From the NCBI GenBank assembly GCA_000432255.1, contig HF989928.1:47785-111784 (forward strand): a stretch of 64,000 nucleotides of DNA. Direction: 5' to 3'. Each line of letters starts with the position of its first letter. The stretch's first letter is position 1. The position numbers and the translations under genes were made by a program. The notes beneath the pieces are model-generated. The model had not been told where the DNA came from, searched no databases, and saw nothing but the letters and a program-made list of their open reading frames with translations. Shown here in pieces: positions 54,423-63,909 of this stretch. The stretch is from Acholeplasma sp. CAG:878. GTDB lineage: Bacteria > Bacillota_I > Bacilli_A > RF39 > UBA660.

Positions 54423-54514
54423 GGAGGAATACCCAAGTTGGTTGAAGGGACTGGTCTTGAAAACCAGCAGGTCGTGAGAGCGGCGCTAGGGTTCGAATCC
54501 CTATTCCTCCGCCA
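54423..54514 (+). tRNA. tRNA-Ser (TGA)
   Basis: 92 nt with CCA. Acceptor GGAGGAA/TTCCTCC; anticodon loop CTTGAAA; long variable arm. First of the seven-tRNA cluster. Confidence 0.95.
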
Positions 54515-54530
54515 TTTTGAAGTTGTATAT

Positions 54531-54607
<77 letters not shown>

Positions 54608-54610
54608 AAT

Positions 54611-54686
54611 GGTTCCGTAGTGTAGCGGTTATCACGTCTGCCTGTCACGCAGAAGATCGCGAGTTCGATTCTCGTCGGAACCGCCA
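54611..54686 (+). tRNA. tRNA-Asp (GTC)
   Basis: 76 nt with CCA. Acceptor GGTTCCG pairs with CGGAACC; anticodon loop CTGTCAC. Confidence 0.95.
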
Positions 54687-54694
54687 TTTTTTAT

Positions 54695-54770
54695 GGCTTC
54701 ATAGCTCAGTCGGTAGAGCAAAGGACTGAAAATCCTTGTGTCGGTGGTTCGATTCCACCTGAAGCCACCA
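54695..54770 (+). tRNA. tRNA-Phe (GAA)
   Basis: 76 nt with CCA. Acceptor GGCTTCA pairs with TGAAGCC; anticodon loop CTGAAAA. Confidence 0.95.
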
Positions 54771-54795
54771 TAATATATTATAGGTCTTAGAGGAT

Positions 54796-54872
54796 GCACC
54801 CGTAGATCAATTGGATAGATCGTTTGACTACGGATCAAAAGGCTAGGGGTTCAAATCCTCTCGGGTGCGCCA
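54796..54872 (+). tRNA. tRNA-Arg (ACG)
   Basis: 77 nt with CCA. Acceptor GCACCCG pairs with CGGGTGC; anticodon loop CTACGGA. The A34 is expected to be edited to inosine by TadA. Confidence 0.94.
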
Positions 54873-54878
54873 TGATAT

Positions 54879-54955
54879 CGGGAAATGGCTCAACTTGGTA
54901 GAGCACTTGGTTTGGGACCAAGGGGTTGCAGGTTCAAATCCTGTTTTCCCGACCA
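54879..54955 (+). tRNA. tRNA-Pro (TGG)
   Basis: 77 nt with CCA. Acceptor CGGGAAA pairs with TTTCCCG; anticodon loop TTTGGGA. A near-copy of the tRNA-Pro on the minus strand at 54042. Confidence 0.95.
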
Positions 54956-55026
54956 TTTATTTTGTTAATTAAAGAATATATATTGACTTTATTAATTATA
55001 TATGATATTCTTTATAAAGACCACAT

Positions 55027-55103
55027 GGGGGATTGGCTCAGTTGGCTAGAGCATCTGCCTTGCACGCAGAGGGTCAACGGTTCGAATCCGTTATCCTCCA
55101 CCA
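55027..55103 (+). tRNA. tRNA-Ala (TGC)
   Basis: 77 nt with CCA. Acceptor GGGGGAT pairs with ATCCTCC (one G-T); anticodon loop CTTGCAC. Last of the cluster. Confidence 0.95.
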
Positions 55104-55115
55104 ATTTGATTATTT

Positions 55116-55143
55116 AACTCAAACTATTATGTTTGAGTTTTAT
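55116..55143 (+). terminator. Terminator of the plus-strand tRNA cluster
   Basis: AACTCAAAC and GTTTGAGTT form a 9-bp stem, followed by TTTTATTAT. Confidence 0.85.
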
Positions 55144-55215
55144 TATACTAAAAATTGTGATAAAATAATAAATGAATGTAGATACTAAAAAAATATAAAA
55201 GACAGTTTATAAAAA

Positions 55216-55250
55216 GAGAGGTGAAGTCGAGTTCTGTCACTCGATGAAAT
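55216..55250 (+). promoter_or_regulatory. Hairpin between the polA Shine-Dalgarno and start codon
   Basis: AGAGGTG (55217-55223) lies 27 nt before the ATG, too far for normal initiation. Between them TCGAGT (55227-55232) pairs with ACTCGA (55239-55244). With the hairpin folded the spacing falls to 9 nt. Confidence 0.6.
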
Positions 55251-57857
55251 ATGGAAAAAATTATATTAGTTGATGGAAATAATTTATTGTTCAGAAGTTA
55301 TTACGCCACTGCTTATAATGGAAATTTAATGAAAAATAGTAAAGGATTTCCTACTAATGCTTTATATGGCTTTATAAATATGATGAATAAAATAATAGAA
55401 GAAGAGAAACCAGCATACATTATGGTAGCTTTTGATAAAGGAAAAACATTTAGACATGATAAATATGATTTTTATAAACAAGGAAGAATTGAAACTCCTA
55501 ATGAATTAAAACAACAATTTCCTGTTGCTAAAGATATACTTACAAAAATGGGAATAAAATATTATGAAATTGATAATTATGAGGCAGATGATATTATTGG
55601 AACATTTGCTAAATTTTGTGATTCTAATTTAAAATTTACAGGAACAATTATTAGTAGTGATAAAGATTTATTGCAACTTATATCACATGATGTTGATATT
55701 AAATTATTGAAACAAAAAGATTACATAAGATATAATGAAGATACATTTAAAGAAGATTATGGAATTGAACCAATCAATATAATCGATTTAAAAGCACTTA
55801 TGGGAGATAGTAGTGATAATATACCAGGTGTAAAAGGAATTGGGGAAAAAACAGCTTTAAAATTATTACAACAATACAAGACATTAGATGGAATTTATGA
55901 AAATATTGATAATATATCAGGTAAAACAAGAGAAAAATTAGAAAACGATAAGGAAATGGCATACATAAGTTACGATATTGCAACAATTGAAAAAAATGTT
56001 CCACTTGATTTTGATATTGAAGATACACTTTATAAAGGTCCAACCGAAGGGTTAACAACTTTATATGAAGAACTTGAATTTTATTCGTTACTAAAAAAAC
56101 AAGAAAAACATAATACGCAATCTAAAAAAATAGATGTAAAAATAATAAGCACCCAAGAAGAATTGGAAAGTAGTATAGATTTAAAACAAGAATACAGTAT
56201 TTATTTAGAAATTGATAATCCAAATTATCATATAGCTTCACCTCTAGGACTTGCAGTTTATAATAAAAATACTAGTATTTTTATTCCAGAAAATCATATA
56301 AATATTTTAAAAAATAGTAATCTACTTGAAAAATTAAATAAATTTACATATGATATAAAAAAAACTTATGTGAGTTTAAAAAAATTAAATATAGATTCTT
56401 CCGATTTTACATTTGATACTATGTTAGCAGCAAGTATGCTTGAATTAAATGTAAAAGATGACATTGCCTATCTTGCTAATACATACGAATTAGATATTCC
56501 ATTTTATGAAACTTACTATGGAAAAGATAACAAAAAAATAGAACACTCTATTGAACAATTAGCTGATATTTGTATTAGAAAAGCAAAATTTATATATGAT
56601 ACAAAAGAAGAATACTTAAATAAAATTCATGAAGAAGGAATGGATGAATTATATAAAACAATCGAATTACCACTCGCTAAAGTATTAGGAAAAATGGAAT
56701 TAAACGGTGTTTATGTGGATAAAAACATTTTAAATGAAATGGGAGAAGAAATAAAAATAAAAATTGATTTAGTAAGTAGAGATATATATAATTTAGCAGG
56801 AGAAGAATTTAATATATCCTCACCAAATCAATTAGGAAGAATACTTTTTGAAAAATTACAACTACCTCATGGAAAAAAAGGAAGAAATGGTTACTCTACA
56901 GCGGCTGATGTATTATCAAAATTAAGAGGAACAAATCCGATTGTTGAATTAATAATAGAATATAGAATGCTTACTAAGCTTTATAGTACATATGTTGAAG
57001 GGTTAAACAATTATATACATGAAGATGGTAAAATTCATACAATATATACTCAAACATTAACAAGAACAGGAAGATTATCTAGTATTGAACCTAATCTTCA
57101 AAATATTCCGATGCGATATGAATACGGAAGATTGATAAGAAAAGCTTTTATTCCAAGTCCTAATTCGATTATATTAAGTTCTGATTATTCACAAATAGAA
57201 CTTAGAATACTTGCTCATATTGCTGATGTTTCAGAACTAAAAAAAGCATTTAATAATGATTTAGATATACATACTAAAACTGCTAGTGATATATTTAAAG
57301 TTGAACAAGAAAATGTAACTAAACAGATGAGAAGAGTCGCTAAAGCAGTTAATTTTGGAATAATATATGGAATAAGTAGTTTTGGATTAGCAGAAAACTT
57401 AAATATAACAAGAAAAGAAGCAAAAAGTTTTATCGATAATTATTTAAAAACATATCCAGGAGTAAAAGATTATATGGAAAAAACGATTAGAAAAGCTTAT
57501 AATGATGGTTATGTAAAAACACTATTTAATCGAAAAAGAACAATTGATGAACTTAAAAATTCTAATTATATGATTAGAAATAGTGGTGAGAGAATGGCTC
57601 TAAACACACCAATTCAAGGAACTAGTGCGGATATAATAAAAAAAGCAATGGTAGAAATAGACAAGGCTTTTGAAAAAAATAATATAAAATCAAAAATGAT
57701 ATTACAAGTTCATGATGAATTAGTTTTTGATGTTTTAGAAGATGAAATCAATTTGGTTAAAGAAATTGTAAAAAACATTATGGAAAATGTATGCAAATTA
57801 AAAGTTCTACTAAAAGTAGACATAGAAATAGGAACAAATTGGTACCAAGCAAAATAA
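55251..57857 (+). CDS. polA: DNA polymerase I
   Basis: 868 residues. Residues 1-290 are a 5'-3' exonuclease (VDGNNLLFRSYYA, NYEADDIIGT, GDSSDNIPGVKGIGEKTA). The middle domain keeps the exonuclease fold but lacks the DxE metal motif, so proofreading is lost, as in Bacillus. The polymerase domain has SDYSQIELRILAH (motif A), RRVAKAVNFGIIYG (motif B) and LQVHDELVFD (motif C). It fills gaps and removes primers. The ATG has only a distant ribosome binding site joined by a hairpin. CDF and serS follow. Confidence 0.96.
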   Translation: MEKIILVDGNNLLFRSYYATAYNGNLMKNSKGFPTNALYGFINMMNKIIEEEKPAYIMVAFDKGKTFRHDKYDFYKQGRIETPNELKQQFPVAKDILTKMGIKYYEIDNYEADDIIGTFAKFCDSNLKFTGTIISSDKDLLQLISHDVDIKLLKQKDYIRYNEDTFKEDYGIEPINIIDLKALMGDSSDNIPGVKGIGEKTALKLLQQYKTLDGIYENIDNISGKTREKLENDKEMAYISYDIATIEKNVPLDFDIEDTLYKGPTEGLTTLYEELEFYSLLKKQEKHNTQSKKIDVKIISTQEELESSIDLKQEYSIYLEIDNPNYHIASPLGLAVYNKNTSIFIPENHINILKNSNLLEKLNKFTYDIKKTYVSLKKLNIDSSDFTFDTMLAASMLELNVKDDIAYLANTYELDIPFYETYYGKDNKKIEHSIEQLADICIRKAKFIYDTKEEYLNKIHEEGMDELYKTIELPLAKVLGKMELNGVYVDKNILNEMGEEIKIKIDLVSRDIYNLAGEEFNISSPNQLGRILFEKLQLPHGKKGRNGYSTAADVLSKLRGTNPIVELIIEYRMLTKLYSTYVEGLNNYIHEDGKIHTIYTQTLTRTGRLSSIEPNLQNIPMRYEYGRLIRKAFIPSPNSIILSSDYSQIELRILAHIADVSELKKAFNNDLDIHTKTASDIFKVEQENVTKQMRRVAKAVNFGIIYGISSFGLAENLNITRKEAKSFIDNYLKTYPGVKDYMEKTIRKAYNDGYVKTLFNRKRTIDELKNSNYMIRNSGERMALNTPIQGTSADIIKKAMVEIDKAFEKNNIKSKMILQVHDELVFDVLEDEINLVKEIVKNIMENVCKLKVLLKVDIEIGTNWYQAK

Positions 57858-57877
57858 TATAATTAGTAGGTGATAAA

Positions 57878-58741
57878 ATGAGTGCTGTAACAAAAACAAT
57901 GGTTGTTAGTATGATTGTTAATGTATTTTTATCTTTAATAAAAATCATAAGTGGAATACTAGGAAGTTGTAATTCTTTAATAGCAGATGGAATTCATTCT
58001 ATAAGCGATTTATCAACAGACATTATTGCTATAATAGGAAACAAATTATCACTAAAACCAGCTGACAATAAGCATCCATATGGACATGGTAAAATCGAAT
58101 ATTTAACAAGTCTTATTATTTCTATAGTTATTTTATTTTTAGGTTTTTCTATTATTTATAACACAATTAATAGACAAACTGTAATTCCTAAAGTGTGGGT
58201 ATTAATTGTATCTTTTATAACAATAATATCTAAATATTTTTTATCTTCGTTTATAATAAAGCAAGGAAAAAGAATTAATAGTACTATTTTGATTGCTTCA
58301 GGTTATGAAAGCAGAAGTGATGCTGTAGGGTCAATAGGCGTTTTCTTATCCGTAATAGTCATGCATCTATCTAGTTATATAAACATATTTAAATATGCAG
58401 ATAAAGTAGCAACAATAATAATAGCAATTTTGATTATAAAAACAGGCTTTAATATACTAAAAGAAAATATTGGATTATTGCTAGGTGAACAATTAATAGA
58501 TGAAGATTATCTACAAAAAATCAAAAATATTATTTATGAAGAAGAAGATTTAAAAATCAAAAAAATCCACATTTTAAGAAATGGACCATATAACCATTTA
58601 GTCGCAACTATAACAATGAATAATTTTATTTCATTAGAAGAAGCCCATGATAAAATTGATTTAATCGAATTAAAAGTAAAAGAGTATGATGAAAAAATAA
58701 AATATGTAACTATTCATGTAGAACCAACAATTGACAAATAA
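57878..58741 (+). CDS. Cation diffusion facilitator family transporter
   Basis: 287 residues with six membrane segments and a C-terminal metal-binding domain. The site motif ADGIHSISDLSTD (H, D and D ligands) and HPYGHGKIEYL are typical of Zn/Fe/Mn exporters. It exchanges metal ions for protons at the cell membrane. TTAGTAGGTGA precedes the ATG. It follows polA after 20 bp and precedes serS by 44 bp, so the three may be one transcript. The metal cannot be told from sequence alone. Confidence 0.88.
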   Translation: MSAVTKTMVVSMIVNVFLSLIKIISGILGSCNSLIADGIHSISDLSTDIIAIIGNKLSLKPADNKHPYGHGKIEYLTSLIISIVILFLGFSIIYNTINRQTVIPKVWVLIVSFITIISKYFLSSFIIKQGKRINSTILIASGYESRSDAVGSIGVFLSVIVMHLSSYINIFKYADKVATIIIAILIIKTGFNILKENIGLLLGEQLIDEDYLQKIKNIIYEEEDLKIKKIHILRNGPYNHLVATITMNNFISLEEAHDKIDLIELKVKEYDEKIKYVTIHVEPTIDK

Positions 58742-58785
58742 CTATGATAAATGTTATTATTTAAGTTAAGAAGGAAAGTGAAATA

Positions 58786-60069
58786 ATGATTGATATTAAA
58801 TTAATACGAGAAAATAAAGAATTAGTAAAAGAAAACATTAGAAAAAAATTTCAAGATTCTAAATTGCCACTAGTTGATGAAATTGAAGCATTAGATATCG
58901 AATTTAGAAATTCAAAATTAAAAGGAGATCAATTAAGAGCTAATAAAAATAAAATCAGCAGTCAAATAGGTCAACTTATGAAAGAAAAAAAGTTTACTGA
59001 AGCTGAAGAAATAAAAAAACAAGTAAAAGAAAATAACGAAAAAATTGAAGAATTGACAAGATTAGAATTAGAGTTAGAACAAAAAATAAAAGAAAAAATG
59101 TTATTAATTCCTAACATAATTGATTCTAGTGTTCCAATTGGTAAAGATGATAGTTTCAATGTTGAAAACGAAAGATTTGGAGAACCTTTTATTCCTGATT
59201 TTGAAATCCCATACCACGCTGATATATGCGAAAAATTAAATGGATTAGACAAAGAATCCGCTGGAAGAACAAGTGGGAATGGTTTTTACTATTTAATGGG
59301 TGATATTGCAAGACTTCATGAAGCAACGATTGCTTATGCAAGAGATTTTATGATTAATAAAGGTTTTACTTATTGTATTCCTCCTTTTATGATTAGAAGT
59401 AGTGTGGTTAATGGTGTTATGTCATTTGCAGAAATGGATGATATGATGTATAAAATTGAAGGGGAAGATTTATATTTAATAGGAACAAGTGAACATTCGA
59501 TGATTGGTAAATTTAAAAATCAAATAATTGAAGAAGAAAAACTGCCTATAACTTTAACGTCTTATTCTCCGTGCTTTAGAAAAGAAGTTGGAGCTCATGG
59601 TATAGAAGAAAGAGGTCTTTATAGAGTTCATCAATTTGAAAAAGAAGAAATGATTGTTATTTGTAAAAGTGAAGAATCACTTGATTGGTATAATAAAATG
59701 TGGAAATATACAGTTGATTTTTTTAGAAGTTTAAATGTTCCTGTCAGAACCTTGGAGTGTTGTTCTGGCGATTTAGCAGATTTAAAAGTTAAATCATGTG
59801 ATATTGAAGCTTGGAGTCCAAGACAACAAAAATACTATGAAGTTGGCTCTTGTTCAACTTTAGGAGAAGCCCAATCAAGAAGATTAGGAATAAGAATTAA
59901 AACCGCTAACGGTACAGCTTATCCAACAACACTTAATAATACAGTAATAGCCTCACCACGTTCTTTAATTGCCATTTTAGAATGTAATTATCAAAGCGAT
60001 GGTAGTGTGCTTATTCCAGAAGTTTTAATTCCTTATATGGGTGGAATTAGTGTTATAAAACCTAAATAA
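58786..60069 (+). CDS. serS: Seryl-tRNA synthetase
   Basis: 427 residues. An N-terminal long coiled-coil arm (about 25-105) contacts the tRNA variable arm. Class II motifs follow: motif 2 region TSYSPCFRKEVGAHG with the invariant arginine, and motif 3 near the end, NGTAYPTTLNNTVIASPRSLIAILE. It charges tRNA-Ser and tRNA-Sec. GAAGGAAAGTG precedes the ATG. No T-box leader is visible in the short spacer. Two of its tRNA substrates are encoded in this window. Confidence 0.97.
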   Translation: MIDIKLIRENKELVKENIRKKFQDSKLPLVDEIEALDIEFRNSKLKGDQLRANKNKISSQIGQLMKEKKFTEAEEIKKQVKENNEKIEELTRLELELEQKIKEKMLLIPNIIDSSVPIGKDDSFNVENERFGEPFIPDFEIPYHADICEKLNGLDKESAGRTSGNGFYYLMGDIARLHEATIAYARDFMINKGFTYCIPPFMIRSSVVNGVMSFAEMDDMMYKIEGEDLYLIGTSEHSMIGKFKNQIIEEEKLPITLTSYSPCFRKEVGAHGIEERGLYRVHQFEKEEMIVICKSEESLDWYNKMWKYTVDFFRSLNVPVRTLECCSGDLADLKVKSCDIEAWSPRQQKYYEVGSCSTLGEAQSRRLGIRIKTANGTAYPTTLNNTVIASPRSLIAILECNYQSDGSVLIPEVLIPYMGGISVIKPK

Positions 60070-60073
60070 TTTA

Positions 60074-60712
60074 TTATTTTATATAATATAACAATTCTAT
60101 AGTTCTACCTTTCGTTTTGATTAGATTTTCTTCTTTTAAATTTTTAATTTCACGATACATAGAAGATCTATCAACAGCAAGGTAATCAGCTAAAATAGTA
60201 TAAGAGAAAGGCAAATTAAATATATTGCTTTTCTTTTTTTTTGATAATATATTAAAATAAGTCAATAGTTTATTTCTAATCGTTTTATTTGTTAATATTT
60301 CTATTCTTTCGTTTGATTTGGCTATTTTTTCCTCCATAATTAAAACGAGATTTTTTAAAAATTGATTATAAACACTTAAACTAGTAATATCATAATTATA
60401 AATACTATTTAAATCGATTATAGTTATTATTGTATTAGATTTAGCTATTATTTCATATTCGTCTTTTTGGTTATAAACCATAGTTGAACCAAAGATGCTT
60501 CCTTCATTTAATTCTTCTATAACACTTAAATTACCATTGTAATCAAGTTTAATAATAGTTAGTATCCCTTTTTCAACTAATCCTATTATATTATCTTGTT
60601 TAATACTAGAACGTATTTTTTCACCCTTTTTTAAATATAAATTACTAGCTTCTAATGTTCCTAATAGTTTTTCTTTACTTTTAGGCGATATGTTAAAAAA
60701 TAAATCTCTCAT
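60074..60712 (-). CDS. Crp/Fnr family transcription regulator
   Basis: 212 residues. A cyclic-nucleotide-binding-type beta barrel (about 20-115) is followed by a dimerisation helix and a winged helix (about 160-212) with TILADYLAVDRSSMYREIKNL. There are no cysteines for an FNR-type iron-sulfur cluster. It lies back to back with nrdD, and a perfect palindrome lies between them, so it probably controls nrdDG-dut and itself. The inducer is unknown; redox or oxygen status is an inference from context. AAGGAGTG precedes the ATG. Confidence 0.88.
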   Translation of the reverse strand: MRDLFFNISPKSKEKLLGTLEASNLYLKKGEKIRSSIKQDNIIGLVEKGILTIIKLDYNGNLSVIEELNEGSIFGSTMVYNQKDEYEIIAKSNTIITIIDLNSIYNYDITSLSVYNQFLKNLVLIMEEKIAKSNERIEILTNKTIRNKLLTYFNILSKKKKSNIFNLPFSYTILADYLAVDRSSMYREIKNLKEENLIKTKGRTIELLYYIK

Positions 60713-60751
60713 AATTTACACTCCTTTATATAATTTTAACAAATTTTTAAA

Positions 60752-60771
60752 TTTGTTGCAATTGCAACAAA
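60752..60771. promoter_or_regulatory. Perfect 20-bp palindrome, probable Crp/Fnr-type operator
   Basis: TTTGTTGCAATTGCAACAAA reads the same on both strands. Its centre lies 41.5 bp before the predicted nrdD transcription start, the class II activator position. Confidence 0.75.
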
Positions 60772-60790
60772 GTATTTTAAAAAAATATTA

Positions 60791-60796
60791 TATAAT
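60791..60796 (+). promoter_or_regulatory. -10 box of nrdD
   Basis: TATAAT at 60791-60796. At the matching -35 position there is only CAAAGT, a poor box, which fits an activator-dependent promoter. Confidence 0.6.
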
Positions 60797-60818
60797 GTTT
60801 TTAACGTAGGAGGTATTT

Positions 60819-62972
60819 ATGAAAGTAATTAAAAGAGATGGACATATGGTAGATTGGTGTCCAGATAAAATTGAACAAGCTATTATGAAAGCTAATAATG
60901 AGGTCGATGAAGAATTACAAGCCTCACCAACTCAAATCAAAAATATAATAAAATATATTGAAAAACTAGGGAAAAAAAGAATTTTAGTTGAAGATATTCA
61001 AGATATAATTGAAATGAAATTGATGGCGATTGGTAAGTATGAACTAGCTAAAAAATATATAACATATCGCTATACAAGAGAGTTAGTAAGAAGAAGTAAT
61101 ACAACAGATAGAGCGATTAAAGAATTAATAGATGGTGAGAGTGAGTACTGGAACACTGAAAACTCTAATAAAAATGCTAAAGTAGTAACAACTCAAAGAG
61201 ATTATTTAGCAGGTATTACAAGTACTGATATAACAAGAAGATTTTTACTTCCAGAAGATATTGTACAAGCTCATGATGATGGTATAATTCACTTTCACGA
61301 TGCGGATTATTTTGCTCAAAACGCACTACACAATTGTGACTTAGTTAACTTAGAGGATATGTTACAAAATGGAACTAGTATTAATGGTGTTTTAATTGAA
61401 AAACCACATAGATTTTTAACAGCCGTTACTATTGCAACACAAATAATAACAGCAGTATCATCTAGTCAATATGGTGGTGTTACAATAACATTAACTCATT
61501 TAGCTCCATTTGTAAGAGATTCATATAATAGGTATATTAAAAAATATCAAGAAAGAAAATTGAATAAAGAACAATGTGAAAAATTTGCTAAAGAAGATTT
61601 GAAAAAGGAAATAGTTGATGGAGTTCAAACATTTCAGTATCAAGTTAACTCTATGACAACAACTAATGGACAAGCCCCATTTTTAAGTGTTTGTATGTAT
61701 TTAGGTGAAACTACTGAATACAAAGAGGAATTAGCAATGATTATCGAAGAATTCTTAAATCAAAGAATTGAAGGTATGAAAAATGAAAAAGGTGTTTATG
61801 TAACTCCAGCATTTCCAAAACTTTTATATATTTTAGAGGAAGATAATATTCATAAAGATAGTAAATATTATTATTTAACAGAATTAGCAGCTAAATGTAC
61901 AGCTAAAAGAATGGTACCGGATTATATATCAGAGAAAAAAATGTTAGAATTTAAAATAGATGCCAACGGAAATGGTAATTGTTATCCTTGTATGGGATGT
62001 AGAAGTTTTTTAACTCCTTATGTAGATAAAGAGGGAAAACCAAAATATTATGGTAGATTCAATCAAGGTGTTGTAACAATTAATTTAGTTGATGTTGCTT
62101 TATCTTCAGATAAAGACATGGATGAATTTTGGAAGATATTTGAAGATAGATTAGAGTTATGTCATAGAGCCTTACAAATAAGACACAAAAGATTAAGTAA
62201 AGCTACAAGTGATGTCGCACCAATATTGTGGCAACACGGTGCTTTAGCAAGACTTAAAAAAGGAGAGTCAATTCATGATCTACTACACGATGGTTATTCT
62301 ACTATCTCACTAGGTTATGCAGGACTTTATGAATGCGTTAAATACATGACAGGAAATAGTCACACTGATAATGGCATTGGAAAAGAATTTGCGTTAGAAG
62401 TAATGCAAAAAATGAACGATAAATGTAAGGAATGGAAATCACTAGAAAAGATAGATTACAGTGTTTATGGTACTCCAATCGAATCAACGACTTATAAATT
62501 TGCTAAATGTTTAAAAGAAAGATTTGGAGTAGTTAAAGGAATAACTGACAGAAATTATATAACTAATTCTTATCATGTTCCTGTATTTGAAGAAATTGAT
62601 GCTTTTACTAAATTAAAATTAGAAAGTGAATTTCAAAGATTAAGTCCAGGTGGCGCAATTTCATATGTTGAAACACCAAATTTAACTAATAACTTAGAAG
62701 CAGTTTTAGAAATAATCAAATTTATTTATGATAATATTATGTATGCTGAATTAAATACTAAATCAGACTATTGTCAAGAATGTGGATATGACGGTGAAAT
62801 TTTAATTAATGATGATTTAGAATGGTATTGTCCAAATTGTGGTAACAAAAACCAAGATACTTTAAACGTAGCTCGTCGTACTTGTGGTTATATAGGAACT
62901 AAATTTTGGAACAAAGGAAGAACACAAGAAATAAAAGAAAGAGTAATGCATATTGATAATAAGGATTTATAA
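60819..62972 (+). CDS. nrdD: Anaerobic ribonucleoside-triphosphate reductase
   Basis: 717 residues. Residues 1-95 are an ATP-cone regulatory domain. The core has the CMGCRSFL and NGNGNCYPC regions, a C-terminal zinc site (CQECGYDG and CPNCGN) and the glycyl radical at RRTCGYIGT near residue 690. It reduces ribonucleotides to deoxyribonucleotides without oxygen. GTAGGAGGT precedes the ATG. nrdG starts 2 nt after the stop. A Crp/Fnr-type operator precedes the promoter. Confidence 0.97.
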   Translation: MKVIKRDGHMVDWCPDKIEQAIMKANNEVDEELQASPTQIKNIIKYIEKLGKKRILVEDIQDIIEMKLMAIGKYELAKKYITYRYTRELVRRSNTTDRAIKELIDGESEYWNTENSNKNAKVVTTQRDYLAGITSTDITRRFLLPEDIVQAHDDGIIHFHDADYFAQNALHNCDLVNLEDMLQNGTSINGVLIEKPHRFLTAVTIATQIITAVSSSQYGGVTITLTHLAPFVRDSYNRYIKKYQERKLNKEQCEKFAKEDLKKEIVDGVQTFQYQVNSMTTTNGQAPFLSVCMYLGETTEYKEELAMIIEEFLNQRIEGMKNEKGVYVTPAFPKLLYILEEDNIHKDSKYYYLTELAAKCTAKRMVPDYISEKKMLEFKIDANGNGNCYPCMGCRSFLTPYVDKEGKPKYYGRFNQGVVTINLVDVALSSDKDMDEFWKIFEDRLELCHRALQIRHKRLSKATSDVAPILWQHGALARLKKGESIHDLLHDGYSTISLGYAGLYECVKYMTGNSHTDNGIGKEFALEVMQKMNDKCKEWKSLEKIDYSVYGTPIESTTYKFAKCLKERFGVVKGITDRNYITNSYHVPVFEEIDAFTKLKLESEFQRLSPGGAISYVETPNLTNNLEAVLEIIKFIYDNIMYAELNTKSDYCQECGYDGEILINDDLEWYCPNCGNKNQDTLNVARRTCGYIGTKFWNKGRTQEIKERVMHIDNKDL

Positions 62973-62974
62973 TT

Positions 62975-63475
62975 ATGAACTATAATAAAATTCGTAAAAT
63001 GGATATTTCAAACGGACCAGGCATTAGAGTGTCAATATTTATGCAAGGCTGTACATTTAATTGTAAAAATTGTTTTAATAAGGATACTCATGACTTTAAC
63101 TTAGGCTATGAATTTAATGATGATGTAATTGAAAAAATCCTTAATCTATGTACATTAGAACACATTGAAGGATTGTCTATATTAGGAGGAGAACCACTTC
63201 ACCCTAAAAATATATTAGGAACAACAAAATTGTGTAAGAAATTTAAGGAAAAATTTCCAAATAAAAGTATATGGATTTGGTCAGGATTTTTATTTGATGA
63301 ATTAAAAGATAAAGATATATTTAATTATGTTGATGTTTTAGTTGATGGAAGATTTAAAGATGAATTAAAAAATATAAAACTAAAATATTGTGGCTCTTCT
63401 AATCAACGAGTAATTGATATTAAAAAATCAAAAAAAGAAAATAGGTGTATATTATGGCAAGAGGATTTGAAATAG
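62975..63475 (+). CDS. nrdG: Anaerobic ribonucleotide reductase activating protein
   Basis: 166 residues, radical SAM enzyme. C26, C30 and C33 in QGCTFNCKNCF bind the 4Fe-4S cluster; GLSILGGEPL is the next conserved block. It makes the glycyl radical of NrdD using S-adenosylmethionine. It follows nrdD at once and overlaps dut by 22 bp. Confidence 0.95.
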   Translation: MNYNKIRKMDISNGPGIRVSIFMQGCTFNCKNCFNKDTHDFNLGYEFNDDVIEKILNLCTLEHIEGLSILGGEPLHPKNILGTTKLCKKFKEKFPNKSIWIWSGFLFDELKDKDIFNYVDVLVDGRFKDELKNIKLKYCGSSNQRVIDIKKSKKENRCILWQEDLK

Positions 63476-63909
63476 TAAATGATTATAAAGATAAAAATAT
63501 AAATCTACCAATAAGAAAAACAAAATATTCAGCAGGATACGATATAGAAGCAGCTGAAGATATAATTATACCTACATTTAAAAAAGGTATTAAACCGACA
63601 TTAATTCCAACCGGTTTAAAAGCATATTTTGAAAACGATGAATTTTTGATGCTTGTAAATCGTAGTTCAGGACCTAAAAAAGGATTAATTTTACCTAATA
63701 GTATAGGAATTATAGATAGTGATTATTATAACAATGAAACTAATGAAGGACATTTTTACTTTCAATTTTATAACGTGACTGATAAAGAATTAATAATTAA
63801 AAAAGGTGATGTTATAGGTCAGGCAATATTTCAAAAATATTTGTTGACTGATAATGATTATTCAGATGGTATAAGAACTTCAGGATTTGGTTCAACCGAT
63901 AAAAAATAG
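63454..63909 (+). CDS. dut: dUTP diphosphatase (dUTPase)
   Basis: 151 residues from the ATG at 63454 (ATAGGTG 6 nt upstream); an in-frame GTG at 63445 falls in that ribosome binding site. Trimeric dUTPase motifs are visible: SAGYDIEA (1), NRSSGPKKGLI (2), GIIDSDYY (3), a GDVIGQAIF stretch (4), and RTSGFGSTDKK (5) at the end. It removes dUTP and supplies dUMP, which suits its place with nrdD and nrdG as a deoxynucleotide operon. The 90 bp after it contain two small inverted repeats (63946-63962 and 63965-63994). Confidence 0.93.
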   Translation: MARGFEIVNDYKDKNINLPIRKTKYSAGYDIEAAEDIIIPTFKKGIKPTLIPTGLKAYFENDEFLMLVNRSSGPKKGLILPNSIGIIDSDYYNNETNEGHFYFQFYNVTDKELIIKKGDVIGQAIFQKYLLTDNDYSDGIRTSGFGSTDKK

